From contig CM035808.1 in the NCBI GenBank assembly GCA_020466095.1, positions 78,307,863 to 78,371,862 of the forward strand: 64,000 nt of DNA, written 5' to 3'. Positions 43,794-54,373 of this stretch are shown here, in pieces (position 1 is the first letter of the stretch; each line of letters opens with the position of its first letter). Below the pieces are notes generated by a model. That model was not told where the DNA came from. It did no database searches and saw only the letters and a list, made by a program, of their open reading frames with translations. The translations under genes and the position numbers were made by a program. Source of the DNA: Chlorops oryzae (Eukaryota > Arthropoda > Insecta > Diptera > Chloropidae).

Positions 43794-44315
43794 TAGCTCT
43801 TTTTCTCTATCTCTTTGCTGTATTCTTCTACAAGTGATGTGCGTATTTGAAACTACTAGGTGTTATCAAAGAAGCAAATACATTTGCGCAGCCCTTTATT
43901 GTATAATACATCAGCCAAAAACGCTATCAATTATAGATTCTCCAAATTCGTGAATTGATAATCGATCATTGAGAAATCCAGCACATTTTGCGATATTGTC
44001 ATTTCGCTTGAAATATATTGCGAGAGCGTTGCAAGAAAGAAGAACGATTCAAAATAATTTGAATGAGAATTCTGTCCAGCTTACTTCAAAAATCTTTGGC
44101 AATTTCAAAATTCGAATGTTGTGATCTGAAGCGATCTTTTTCCACTCTGTTGTTCGCAAAGCTGATTGGTGGAAATGTGAAGACGTTTTCGACAAAATAC
44201 TCAACACTTTTTTCACCTGTGGGACTGATTCTCCTGTTTCTTTCCACGCCAGTTCGCATCGGTGAGCAGCGCACCAAACTTTAATAGCTGGAATTTTGGA
44301 GCCTGCTTTTTTCAT

Positions 44316-45322
44316 CTCTCTTTTTCGTGGAATGATGCACTATGATGACACGAAAAGTTGGCGGAAAGTCGAATTATCGAATCTCAATATTATAGATTTT
44401 TTTTCCGTTTTCGGGTAGAATATACATATATTGAACTTTATGTAATCAGCTGTTTATAACCTCTAAAGTATCTTTAACTAGTGATGCGTAGGTACTCGAT
44501 AGCGAGTACTCGACTATCACGCGTGAAGCTTTTAAATTTTGTGATTGAAGGGAAGAGTTGAAAAACCATTTGCAAAGTAAAGCAAAACGAATCAACGTAC
44601 ATAAGTTATGGATTCTGTTGAACAAGTTATAAACTAAAAGTAATTTATTTTGTTTTGTTGTGTTTTTTGGTGATTTTGCTGTTTGCAGTTAGTTTTGAGA
44701 AGGTATTTTGAGAACATCGTTTTTATATGTTTTTAATATTTAAAAGCAAAATCGTGTGGGTGCTGCACATAGGTCCATTGATATTTCAATTATATTAAAA
44801 GTATAATTATTTAATTTTACATACGTAAAAAAACTAGCCATCAATAGCCGCAACTTTTGTTGAAAATATTTTTTTCGACTTTGACCTTGGCCAAATATTT
44901 CTTTTTTATTTTCTTGAAAATGTTGAATACCTTCGGCTGTTTTCAACCCATTGCTAATATTTGTACCTCATTTGATTGGAAATTAAATATTATTTCTTAA
45001 AATTTACCATTTTAAGGAAGTTGTAGTGAAAAAAATTGAAACAAAATAGTTTAAGGCTTAAACATTTGGGAAAAATTTACAAGCTTCAGTTTTTTATTGA
45101 AAAATTACCGGGAAGGTCATACAAATCAAGAAAGCGGTTTACATATCCTAGAGGGCACATCTTTTTAATTCTCACTCCTTAAAAAAATTAAAACTCGCAA
45201 ATAAACAATAGAGTTGCACCCATTTTACTGGCAAGGTCACAGTCGAAAAAAGTGTATTTTCCCCATATCTCGTGTAAAATAATATTTGAAAAAAATATGT
45301 AATAAACATGCGAAATTTCTAC
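44316..45322. other. Non-coding gap between hAT-3 and piggyBac-2
   Basis: AT-rich, no gene. At 44484-44520 TAGTGATGCGTAGGTACTCG followed by a GAGTACTCGA palindrome resembles a hAT terminal sequence, but no partner with a matching duplication was found. Confidence 0.35.
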
Positions 45323-45558
45323 TTAACCCTTCTGCTATACTTCGAAATATACCACAATATATTATTATGGGTCAAATTGACCCACCCATATATGTTGACG
45401 TAATTACTCAACTTGTTTCCGTATTAATAAATTGAAAAGTTAACTGAAATTTTATTTAGAGTATTACCGTTGCATAAAGTTAGAAATATATACAAAGAAA
45501 TGTTTTTATAACACATTTACATTTATAATATATTTGTACATAAAAATGCAACTAACTT

Positions 45559-47322
45559 TTACTGACAATCTATACACTTTATAATGTAGTGTTCTTTGCT
45601 AACAAAGCGTTTGCAAGTTGTGCATATAGTCGAATGTTTGTTTGAGTTCTTAGTTCGTGGACAAAAAAAACAGCGTTGGCGTTTTCCTGATGATTCAGGG
45701 ATTCCTGGCCTATTTTCACGTAAGATTGCTTCGTTAGGTTGCTGGGCCTTTTGAAATATTTTAACCACTGTTTTGGCTAATGTGCTATGCGGCATTACCT
45801 TCCTGCGTAATATGTGCGCATTTATCATTTTGTTTCCAACTTCTTCTAAAAAAAAGTGTCCTTTTATACAACTTATTGGAGTTCCATGAAGGATTGATGT
45901 GAGTCCAAATTGCGAATGCATTATACGCCGAAATATTCACCATATTTGAAAATAATGCAACTGGCCAACGTTTAGTTTGACGCTTACAAGTGTAGTTTGC
46001 AACTAGTTGATCAAGCCCGTCTACCTCAGATTTGGTTTTGTTATAATGCAATATGATCTCCGGTTTCTTTTTACTTTCGTCATTTACCATAGCGTTGTGG
46101 TGAAGAGAGCTGAGCACGACTGCAAACTTGTACTTTTTAGGTACATATGATACGATAGTCACATTATCCGTAAATAAGAACTCGCTATGAAACACGTCTT
46201 TTTTCTTCATATCTATAATTTTTGCGGGTAAAAACGTTTTATTTTTTCGAACTGTGCCAACCAAGGTTATATTTCGTCGCAGTAGTTCCAACGCAAGATT
46301 GTATGTTGTAAACAAATTGTCACAAGTAATTGTGTGTCCTTTGGGCAGTGGCTCTGATAAAGAAAGAACGACATGTTCTCCTAAACACGTGGAATACATA
46401 AACCAATATCGGATAAAATATTATACATATTGGTGACTATTTGTAAAAAGCTTTACCTTGACGATTTTCTGGATGAGTGTTTCTCGCGCGTCCTAAATAA
46501 ACATCCATGTTCCATGCGTACTTGCTTGTTGAATCGCAAAGGGCCCAAATTTTTATGCCATATTTCGCCGGCTTTGACGGGATGTATTGTCGAAAACTGC
46601 AACATCCGCGGAATGGTACCAGCTGCTCATCAACAGTTACATTTTCGTGTGGATGATAAAAAAAGCTTCAAAGAGTGATTCCATTTATCCCAAATAGCCC
46701 TTATTGGAGCTAATTTATCACGCTGTTTTCTTTCTTCTCTGTCCTGAGTTGAGTCAAATCGAAGGCACCTGGAAATATTCATGAATCTCCCAAGACTCAT
46801 TGTAGCTCGAAAAATAGATCTTCCATTATTTTCATCCCACAAATGCAGAAGACTTTCACCATGGGATTTGTACACTCCTGCTAAGATTTGCAAGCCAAGA
46901 TACGCTTCAAATTCAATCAAGTCAATACTGTTCCAAGTAGTTCAAAAAATTTCCAGCCCTTTGGTGTTGGTAGATTCAATAATGATGTTTTTCAGACCCG
47001 TGGTGAGAAATAAATCAAGCGTAGATTTTATGTCCGTAACCATTGATATTGCGAGCTTTGAAGGACCAGGTGCATGCGATAAATTTTGATTTCGAGGAAT
47101 TTTTCCGCTTTGAATTGGTGGCTTGTCTCGCCAAAGTACGCTTTGATCTTTTGATAAGTAAGTACAAACATTACCTCCTTCTGTAGTTGGATTTGCACAT
47201 AAAATATTTTCTACGCTTTCATTCGAAGATGTATTAGAACATTCCGCTTCTTCGTCAGCCATAGGTATGAAGTCTTCATCTTCCTCGCTATCATCAAAAA
47301 CATCATCAATTTCTGCATTCAA
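45559..47322 (-). pseudogene. piggyBac-2 transposase, broken
   Basis: Starts MNAEIDDVFDDSEEDEDF at 47322. The frame changes near 46930 (FEAYLGLQILAGVYKS follows), near 46640 before VDEQLVPFRG (first catalytic Asp), near 46440, and in the last 140 bp of the core ORF. The later Asp residues are visible in CDNLFTTYN and SEVDGLDQ. The C-terminal Cys-rich zinc domain is present at 45700-45559 (CFFCPRTK, CTTCKRF, CIDCQ). It is only distantly related to piggyBac-1. At least three frameshifts; inactive. Confidence 0.9.
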
Positions 47323-48708
47323 GATTTGATGTATCTGATCATTGTTAAGAGCCTTTTTACAAAAAAAAAAAGTACCAAGAAATTTTCAATAAAAAAGAGT
47401 ATAACTTACTTTTTTTGACTGAGCCATTTCAAACAAAACCGCAGTTCCGTTTGTTTTGGCGAAATAAAATCAACTGAACGATATCTGTTGGCACAAGACT
47501 TACAAAAGCTGGTAAAGCGGGAAATCCCCTTTTTACTTTTTCTATTAACAGTATAGGTCTGTCCAAGTCGAATGAACCACAGTAAGTGAAGTCGATAGTT
47601 CAGTTTTTTTTTTTTATCGATACCTCTTAGTAAAGACTGCCATATCTTCGCGAATTTGTTTTTTTGTTTGTTTTTTTTTTTTTTTTTTTTTGTTGCAACC
47701 AAAGAGACCATATAATGGTAAAGTTATATTTGTGTCACTTTAATATAATTTTTTATTAAACTTTACTATTGGCGACATAAAAAATTAGAAAGTTTACTTG
47801 CAATTAAATCTTTCGAACTGAAACAATAGATGGGTCAAAGGTCAAATAGACACAAAATATCATAAGTGTTGCAAAAGCATAGATATAATTTTACTGTTAC
47901 AATAAAGAATTTTTTAATTTTTTATTTTTGTCTCCAATGATGCTTTAAATATATCTATGAAATAGAAAAAAAATCGGCTGGATTCGAATATATTAGGTGT
48001 AGTAAAAAGAAAACCTAATCTTTAACTTCAAAGTTCTTTTAAACGGAAAACCCGAGCACTGGTACTGGTCCCTTACAAAAGCCAAACAAATGGTGACATC
48101 ACTAACGAGTTCAGAAATCTTGCATATGACCATGGGGTCCTCATGAGAATTTCCAACAGGAAACAACCTTATAAAAAGTCAGTCGATGATTTCTATAGCG
48201 CTATTGTAACAATAAATGTCAGAATGAAACAGCCTTTCAATGCGAAAACTCTGATAAGTAGGTATATTGAAAAGAAATGTCTATTCAAATTTAAAAGTCC
48301 TGTTATTCAATGCCGATGTGAAATAAGTGCATGACTTAACTCTCCAATCGGTAAGGGTGCATCTGAGAACCCTTCACATAACTGCGTTATTAAGTACCAA
48401 GGTGTAATAAAATGATTTGGAAATGAGTATGCCTGTGTTCGCTGTACCTTACTTAACATTTATTTCGCAGACGTTTTTGACATATAAAGGAAACTTTGAC
48501 TTGTGAAGTCATTACAATCTGAGCTTTCGTTGATAAAACACATTAAAAAAAAAAAAAAAACCAAAATTCTCTTTTTTAGTTTCGTGTATTTGCGGAAACA
48601 AAACTTTTTTGGTTTTCGGAATTTTTGCTAGCAACGGTGTGTTATATTTATACTGTTTTCTAAGTTTTAGTCGAAAAAAATTTTTTTTGTGCGCGAAATT
48701 TCATAATA
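47323..48708. other. piggyBac-2 right-hand non-coding part with mariner end fragment
   Basis: Contains a T-rich tract at 47660-47691, TTAGGTGTAGTAAAAAGAAA at 47993-48012 (identical to the mariner end, preceded by TA), then a possible old coding stretch at 48040-48334 (SVDDFYSAIVTINVRM) I cannot identify, and an A17 run near 48544. The mariner fragment has no matching body, so it is a leftover or a chimeric end. Confidence 0.55.
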
Positions 48709-48710
48709 TA

Positions 48711-49998
48711 TTAGGTGTAGTAAAAAGAAATCCATTATTTTTCCAATAGATGGCGTTATTTATCTGCATCTCGCGTTGTATAAGTCCGATCGTGTTCCGC
48801 TAGGGGGCATTAGAAAGATGACAGTTCCTACTAAAAAAGCTTTTTTGACACTTTTTTGATTGATGGATTCAGTTTTGTTTGAGAGCTTGTCAAAGATGGA
48901 CATCAGCAAAGAGAAAATTCGCTACATTTTACAGTTTTTCTTCGATAAGGGAGAAAACGCAAGCCAGGCGGCTGAAAATGTGAATAGCGTTTATGGACCT
49001 GATACTGTAACAGCCAATCATGCGCAATTTTGGTTTCGTCGATTCCGTTCCGGTAACTTCGATGTCAAGGATGCACCACGCACTGGAAGGCCAATTGTCG
49101 AAAATGTCGATAAAATCATGGAAATTATCGAGTCCGACCGTCATGTTAGCACTGTTTCAATTGCAAAAGAGCTAAAGATTGCACAAAAAACCGTTTGGAA
49201 CCATTTGAATAAGGCTGGATACACAAAGAAGCTCGATGTATGGGTGGCACACGAGTTAACGCAAAAAAACCTCATAGACCGAATTTCCATCTGCGAATCG
49301 CTGCTGAACCGCAACAAAATCGACCCATTTCTGAAGCGGTTGGTGACTGGTGATGAAAAGTGGGTCACTTACGACAACGTCAAGCGAAAACGGTCGTGGT
49401 CGAAACACGGTGAACCGGCGGAACCGGTGACCAAGCCAGGATTGACGGCCAGGAAGGTTTTGCTGTGTGTTTGGTGGGATTGGCAGGGAATTATCTACTA
49501 TGAGCTGCTCCCATACGGCAAAACTCTTAACTCGGAACTCTACTGTCAACAATTGGACAGTCTGAAGGAAGCAATCGCCTATAAGCGGCCAGCTTTGGCC
49601 AATAGGAGAGGAATTGTGTTCCATCAGAACAACGCCAGGCCACACACATCGATAGTGACTCGCCAGAAGCTCCGGGAGTTTGGTTGGGAGGTTCTTCTGC
49701 ATCCACCTTATAGTCCGGACCTGGCACCAAGTGATTACCATCTGTTCCAGTCCATGGCGAACAATTTTGCTGGTGAAACATTCGCTTCAAGAGAGGCTTC
49801 TGAAAATCGACTGTCTCAATTTTTTGCTAATAGGAACGAGGGCTTCTATGAGAGAGGCATAATGAAATTACCTTTAAAATGTCAACAAGTTATCGAACAA
49901 AACGGCGCATATTTGACCTAAATCGGGTCATTCTAACTATCTTAAATAAAGCCCTCAATTTAATTCAAAAATAATGGATTTCTTTTGACTACACCTAA
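48711..49998 (+). mobile_element. mariner-2, full length (1288 bp)
   Basis: The same family as mariner-1 with about 98-99 percent identity by eye. The left flank is TA; the right flank reads AT rather than TA and the right end has one T-to-G change, so the duplication is no longer perfect. Inserted within piggyBac-2. Confidence 0.95.
48863..49921 (+). CDS. mariner-2 transposase, full ORF with catalytic Asp to Asn change
   Basis: A 352-aa ORF of the DD34D family (usual length about 345). The N-terminal helix-turn-helix region has KGENASQAAENVNSVYG and SVSIAKELKIAQKTVWNHL; the core starts at GDEKW (Asp 1, codon 165 counting the TTG at 48860 as 1). Asp 2 should be in HQDNARPH, as in mariner-1, but reads HQNNARPH: codon 257 at 49628-49630 is AAC. 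Asp 3 is intact in APSDYHLF (codon 292, 34 residues on). The enzyme should therefore be able to bind DNA but not cut it. Translation may instead start at the ATG at 48896 (MDISKEK). Confidence 0.95.
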   Translation: MDSVLFESLSKMDISKEKIRYILQFFFDKGENASQAAENVNSVYGPDTVTANHAQFWFRRFRSGNFDVKDAPRTGRPIVENVDKIMEIIESDRHVSTVSIAKELKIAQKTVWNHLNKAGYTKKLDVWVAHELTQKNLIDRISICESLLNRNKIDPFLKRLVTGDEKWVTYDNVKRKRSWSKHGEPAEPVTKPGLTARKVLLCVWWDWQGIIYYELLPYGKTLNSELYCQQLDSLKEAIAYKRPALANRRGIVFHQNNARPHTSIVTRQKLREFGWEVLLHPPYSPDLAPSDYHLFQSMANNFAGETFASREASENRLSQFFANRNEGFYERGIMKLPLKCQQVIEQNGAYLT

Positions 49999-50103
49999 AT
50001 TTAAATAAAAATATTAAAGATTTTTTTTTTTAAGTGGGTCATATTGACCCAAATATAGCATAAGGGTTAAAGTTATTTTCAATCCCTACCCGAACTATAG
50101 AAT

Positions 50104-50437
50104 TTAATTTTTTTTAAAATAAATTAAGCATAAAAATAGTGTGATGTCTGGATCATCAATGTTGATTTTCATTGCATCTAGAACTGCAGCCATTAAACTA
50201 GTTTCCGTTTGTTCAGCAGCACCAATGAGCAGGAGCTCAGGTAAACCATCTTTGTTGGTCAATTTACCCATCACATAAATTTTGTCAATTTGCGTGAAAT
50301 CGGTTGATCCGTCTATGCATATAGAAAACATCATGTATTCATTAAATTTGTGTTAAAAATTGTCCCGGTCTGATTTCACAATCGTAGACATAAGATTCAA
50401 ATGACTGGGTGCGTTCACGTAATGCAAATCAATGTTA
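50104..50437 (-). pseudogene. hAT transposase fragment (DGSTD region)
   Basis: Minus-strand sequence HLNLMSTIVKSDRDNF, a stop, then FSICIDGSTDFTQIDKIYVMGKL and AAEQTETSLMAAVLDAM. This is the start of the catalytic region (Asp in CIDGSTD) of hAT proteins of the type seen in hAT-3. It lies just beyond the piggyBac-2 right end and may be the N-terminal part of hAT-3, displaced 5 kb by the piggyBac insertion; this is inferred from order and strand only. Confidence 0.65.
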
Positions 50438-52482
50438 CTGGCCACAATGCTTTGGGCTTGATTCGAAGAATCGTAGGCAACGCTGGCCTCTCCAGCGACA
50501 TATCGAGCGGGCTACAAATAAGAAAGAAGAAGTCCATTAGCCACGACAAAAAGTTAAAAAAGTTCAAAACAGCGCAACCTAAACAAAGCAAACCCACAGT
50601 AAAACAAGTAGAAAACTTCGTCATCAACCAATCATCACAACAGTTCAGCGAAGAACAACTGAAATTACTCAACCACGGATTGAAATATGCGATCACAGAA
50701 AAACCCAACATTGAACAACTTATTATCGAGATCGAATCCGCAATAAAAATACCAACACCAGAAGCCCCACTTACACCAAAAGACATATCAGCGATTAGAA
50801 ATATCACCGGCAGCGTCATCGAATCAACCACCACTCTACGCACACAAACCAAGGAAAAGAGACTAGTGAAAGAATTGAACGAGAAGCCCGTGTACTACTT
50901 GAAAGCAGATAAAGGAAATGCGCTTGTTATCATGGATAAAGAAGAATACGATGCAAGAGTCCAGGAAAAAATCCAAAACGGCCCTTACAGGGAATTCAGG
51001 AACGACCCCTTACCAGGAATTATAAGCAGGACAGAAAAATGCATTGAAAAGTGCTCAAAGTACCTTGGATTCGACAAAAAATACATGAGAATTTCAGCGC
51101 CGACACTTCCTCGCTTCAAGGCTTTGCCAAAAATTCACAAACCAGGGAAAGAAATGAGAGAAATTATTACCGCCAATAACTCCCCGTGCCATCGCATCGC
51201 AAAATGGTTAGTTAAAGAACTAACAGAAATTTTAGGCAACGAGAAAGAGTTTTCAGTAAAAAACTCCAAAGAGTTCACCGAAAAATTACAGCAAGAAAAC
51301 ATAAACGAAGATGAAGAAATCGTGTCCTTCGACGTAAAAGCACTATACCCGAGCGTCAACGTAAAAGAAGCTATAAGGATCCTAGAAGAAGAACTATTGA
51401 AGAAAAAACTGAACAAAGTCAAAGTTACCAACCTCATTCAAATAGCGCAGCTTTGCATGGAAGAAAACTACTTCACATTCAGGGGAAAATTCTACAAACA
51501 GACTAAAGGAGCACCAATGGGGAATCCACTGTCATCACTTTTGAGCGAACTTTTTATGAACAAATTGGAGTCCAAATTAAAGGAAAACAACGAAATACCA
51601 AGAGTATGGATAAGATACGTAGACGACATTTTTGCCATCATAAAAAGAGGAAAAGTACAAGAAAAACTGGAACAACTAAACAAAACACACAAAAACATTG
51701 TGTTCACGTACGAAGAAGAAAAAGACAGAAGCTTACCTTTTCTGGATATAATTGTGTCACGTAAAAATAGGTCCTTCGAATTCGAGATTTACAGGAAACC
51801 AACAGATACAAAACGCGTCATCCCCAACAACTCAAATCACTCTCCACAACAGAAGATGGCCTCTTTCCACCATATGGTACATAGAATGGTCACAATGCCA
51901 TTATCCAAAGAAGCCAAAGAAAAAGAGACACAATACATTCAAGAAGTAGCAGAGATCAATGGTTACAGCCAGAACAGCATCAACAGAATTATCGAGAAGA
52001 AAACCAGACAACTTGAACACAAAAATTTCACCACATTAACAGTAGATAAACCAAAAGTGAAGAGAGTAGCCACAACATACAACAACATCATCTCCAGAGG
52101 ACTTAAACACAAATTAAAAAAGTTCAACATCGAATTAGTCTACACCAGCAGACCAAACCAGATAGCATCAAAACTGAAGTCCACAAAAGACCCTGTCGAC
52201 AAGCTCGAAAAATCAGGAGTCTATAGAATAAACTGCGGCACATGCAACAAAATATACATCGGACAAACAAAGAGGCCTATTTCAGTGAGATTCTTGGAAC
52301 ACATGAAAGAAGCAAGGAAAACATCCAGAAAAGGTGAAACTCAAACGAGATCGAACGTCGCAAAACACATACTAGAGGAGAAACATAGTATCGACATCAA
52401 TAACATAGAAATTATCAAAAACGTGAAGGAACACTGGAAACTTGATATTATTAGGCAACGAAAACAATTTGTTGAAAAATAA
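50401..52482 (+). CDS. Penelope-like element ORF: reverse transcriptase plus GIY-YIG endonuclease
   Basis: An uninterrupted 693-codon ORF. The first 15-20 codons are antisense to the hAT fragment, so the real element probably begins near 50450 and the native start is uncertain. Residues about 150-470 are a Penelope-type reverse transcriptase (LKADKGNALVIMD, LPKIHKPG, SFDVKALYPSV, GAPMGNPLSSLLSELFM), with the catalytic YVDD at residues 406-409 (51616-51627). Residues 606-640 are the GIY-YIG nuclease (GVYRI, CGTC, YIGQT, then R and EH), which nicks target DNA. The end (QRKQFVEK) comes soon after. No lesion is visible, so it may encode an active protein. Confidence 0.92.
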   Translation: MTGCVHVMQINVTGHNALGLIRRIVGNAGLSSDISSGLQIRKKKSISHDKKLKKFKTAQPKQSKPTVKQVENFVINQSSQQFSEEQLKLLNHGLKYAITEKPNIEQLIIEIESAIKIPTPEAPLTPKDISAIRNITGSVIESTTTLRTQTKEKRLVKELNEKPVYYLKADKGNALVIMDKEEYDARVQEKIQNGPYREFRNDPLPGIISRTEKCIEKCSKYLGFDKKYMRISAPTLPRFKALPKIHKPGKEMREIITANNSPCHRIAKWLVKELTEILGNEKEFSVKNSKEFTEKLQQENINEDEEIVSFDVKALYPSVNVKEAIRILEEELLKKKLNKVKVTNLIQIAQLCMEENYFTFRGKFYKQTKGAPMGNPLSSLLSELFMNKLESKLKENNEIPRVWIRYVDDIFAIIKRGKVQEKLEQLNKTHKNIVFTYEEEKDRSLPFLDIIVSRKNRSFEFEIYRKPTDTKRVIPNNSNHSPQQKMASFHHMVHRMVTMPLSKEAKEKETQYIQEVAEINGYSQNSINRIIEKKTRQLEHKNFTTLTVDKPKVKRVATTYNNIISRGLKHKLKKFNIELVYTSRPNQIASKLKSTKDPVDKLEKSGVYRINCGTCNKIYIGQTKRPISVRFLEHMKEARKTSRKGETQTRSNVAKHILEEKHSIDINNIEIIKNVKEHWKLDIIRQRKQFVEK

Positions 52483-52736
52483 ATGTTAAAAGCAACCGAA
52501 AAATTTTTTTCATTCATAATTGTTATAAGGCAACGTAAAAAATATTAATCGAACGATTAAAATTATGAGCAACGGAAATATATTTTTTTCTTCAATAACT
52601 GTTATAGAAGAATAAAATACATTTTCATTGTTTGAAACTGTTATCTTAAAATTAATTTTTTTTAATACAAACTTTAATAGTTATAGTCCAATTTTTTCCC
52701 CTATTTCTTATAACTGTTATGTCTCTGAAAAATATT
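52483..52736. repeat. AT-rich tail with ATAACTGTTAT palindromes
   Basis: Words such as TAACTGTTAT recur at about 52515-52730 with variants. The same type of words fill 2565-2940. It may be the 3' part of the Penelope element or a separate repeat. Confidence 0.45.
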
Positions 52737-52893
52737 TCTGAAAAGGAAATTTGTGATTCAAAAAAAAAATCTAAAATCATAGTCCCCAGATTTCGGATTT
52801 TTTGAATAATCAATAATCATATTTCCAAAATTACGGAATTTTTGCATAAAAGTCGAGATATCCCATTAGAAATTGGTATGGAAATGGTCAGCG
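52737..52893 (+). repeat. Single arm of fold-back family A
   Basis: Matches the left arm at 4770-4908 in the same orientation (GGATTTTTTGAATAATC, then GAGATATCCCATTAGAAATT). Confidence 0.8.
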
Positions 52894-53219
52894 GTTCCAG
52901 GAGATTATATTAGGACATGTTGCTTTCTTCATGGCAACTCCCTACAGAGCATTAAGTAGTTCGGTCGATTTGTACGCATCTTTTCTCTCATGTATGAATA
53001 ATAAAATCGACAGCGATTAGAATTTGGGCTTGAAATTTCCAATAGAGAAGTGCGCACATACCTAAGCATGGTCACTTACGCATACTCACTCACGCAGCTA
53101 CAGTCCGAACGCCCTTGCTCGTTGTGCTGAAATAAATGTATATGAATAACAAACAAACAAATTTCAGCTCAACAAAGCGACAACCTTCCGCTGCGGAGTT
53201 TCAATTCATACTGACTTGA

Positions 53220-53373
53220 CTTTGATATGTGAAGCAAAACCAATTTGCAAACGCTAAAGCAACAACCGAATGCTTCCGAACGCTTGAACTGCTTTTTGGG
53301 GTGCTAGAACCCAGCGAAACTATCCGCTAATTTTTTGTTCTACGTGAGACCTCTATATGTTATTTGCTTAGTG
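53220..53373 (+). repeat. Dispersed repeat B, copy 2
   Basis: Second copy of the block at 3738-3895, from TTTGATATGTGAAGCAAAAC to TTCTACGTGAGACCTCT. In the first locus B lies left of A; here A lies left of B. Confidence 0.8.
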
Positions 53374-54373
53374 CTACTACCCACTCCGATTTTTGGTGTT
53401 CCGCCACGCCTGTTGCATTCTCTTCCACTTCCATTGAGCTGATTCGGTCGAATTTGGCCCACTCTCTATAATATGGCAATTCCAAATGATCGGAGAGAGT
53501 ATGTGTATGAAAACGTGTTCCTTGGATAGTTGTAATAGCTGGTGGTTTCGCCACATGCTGCTTCACGATAAAGGCGTATTTCATAAAAAATTCACATCTA
53601 ATGAATCGTTCTTAATTTTTATGATACGGAACGATGCACAGTGGTTCAGAATGTCAGTGGGTCGGCCAAAAATACCCAATGCTGATGTGAAAATATGCAA
53701 AATCGTGGTATGCTAGTTGATTAAAAATAGTTCCAAAGTAAGATTCTCAAAGTTTTAGTTTGAATGCACAATAATTGTGGGCGTGGTTGATAAACAAACA
53801 TTGCACTTTTTGATTTCCTTAAAGCTGTGTTCAAAAAGTAACATTTGGACTATTTAAGTAGCTCACATCTTACACAAAAATGGCTCTAGAAACTCGGTGT
53901 TTTTTTAAATAAATATATGACTCATGTCGTTTGATAATATTTATTAAAAAATATTATCCAGTAAATAAAATTATTTTTATAATATTTTTTTTTTGAAGCT
54001 CCAACTTTACACGATTTTCTTATTTTGTAAGAGTATAACTTGTTTGCGTCAAAAAGCGTCAAAACAAAATTAAATTTATTTGAAAGCCAAAACAATTTTC
54101 TTTTCAAAAATGTATACTTTATTGCCAACATCATTGTGAAACATTCCATTATACAAAAAAAGAGGTGGCATTCCGCATGCCCGAATATACAAATTTGAAA
54201 GTGGCATATAACGTTGGCATATGTGCTAGCATATATTATGTCAAATTGGCATATTTTTTTGGCATATTTCTGGTTGCCCTAATAATAATACATGTAACAT
54301 ATATACACGGAAAAGCCAAAAAATGTGTATTGATGAAAAAAAAAATTTCTTTTCTTGGAAAGCAATCGATTAT
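53374..54373. other. Non-coding, nothing recognised
   Basis: A 74-codon minus-strand ORF at 53360-53584 lacks motifs and its neighbours are AT-rich. GGCATAT words recur at 54167-54262. Confidence 0.35.

Larger units (their letters stand above)
41383..43898. mobile_element. Non-autonomous hAT element carrying a Tc1 insertion
   Basis: Ends TAAAGGGCTGCGCAAATG (left) and the same at the right in reverse complement, flanked by an exact 8-bp duplication TTGTATAA (41375-41382 and 43899-43906). No hAT transposase inside; 1579 bp of the 2516 bp are the Tc1-like element. The remainder is A/T-rich filler with a (GA)n tract at 42164-42180 and a fold-back at 41667-41961. Confidence 0.9.
39890..44315 (-). 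pseudogene. hAT-3 transposase, fragmented by insertions
   Basis: Read leftwards: 44315-44049 gives KVWCAAHRCELAWKETGES, FHQSALRTTEWKKIASDH and PKIFEVSWTEFS, typical of the hAT insertion-domain region. Sequence like YFKRNDNIAKCAGFLNDRLS continues to about 43925. After the non-autonomous hAT (41383-43898) and a fold-back (40800-41347), it resumes at 40780-40526 (FPGGFESNLASKL) and further left, in shifted frames, with HSLCAPDVSLPS and WREYPHV to about 39900. Many stops. The fragment at 50104-50437 may be the missing N-terminal part of the same gene. Confidence 0.7.
45327..50066 (-). mobile_element. piggyBac-2 with both ends, carrying mariner-2
   Basis: TTAA (45323-45326) then CCCTTCTGCTATA at the left; GGG then TTAA (50067-50070) at the right, where the reverse complement reads CCCTTATGCTATA. 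Both ends contain a subterminal palindrome, GGGTCAAATTGACCC (left) and GGGTCATATTGACCC (right). The transposase gene reads leftwards and is broken. A mariner (48711-49998) and a mariner end fragment (47993-48012) lie in the right third. Confidence 0.93.

Noticed and set aside
44484..44520. TAGTGATGCGTAGGTACTCG as a hAT end
   Set aside because: No partner end with an 8-bp duplication found; the nearest similar word (41600-41640) is not properly placed.
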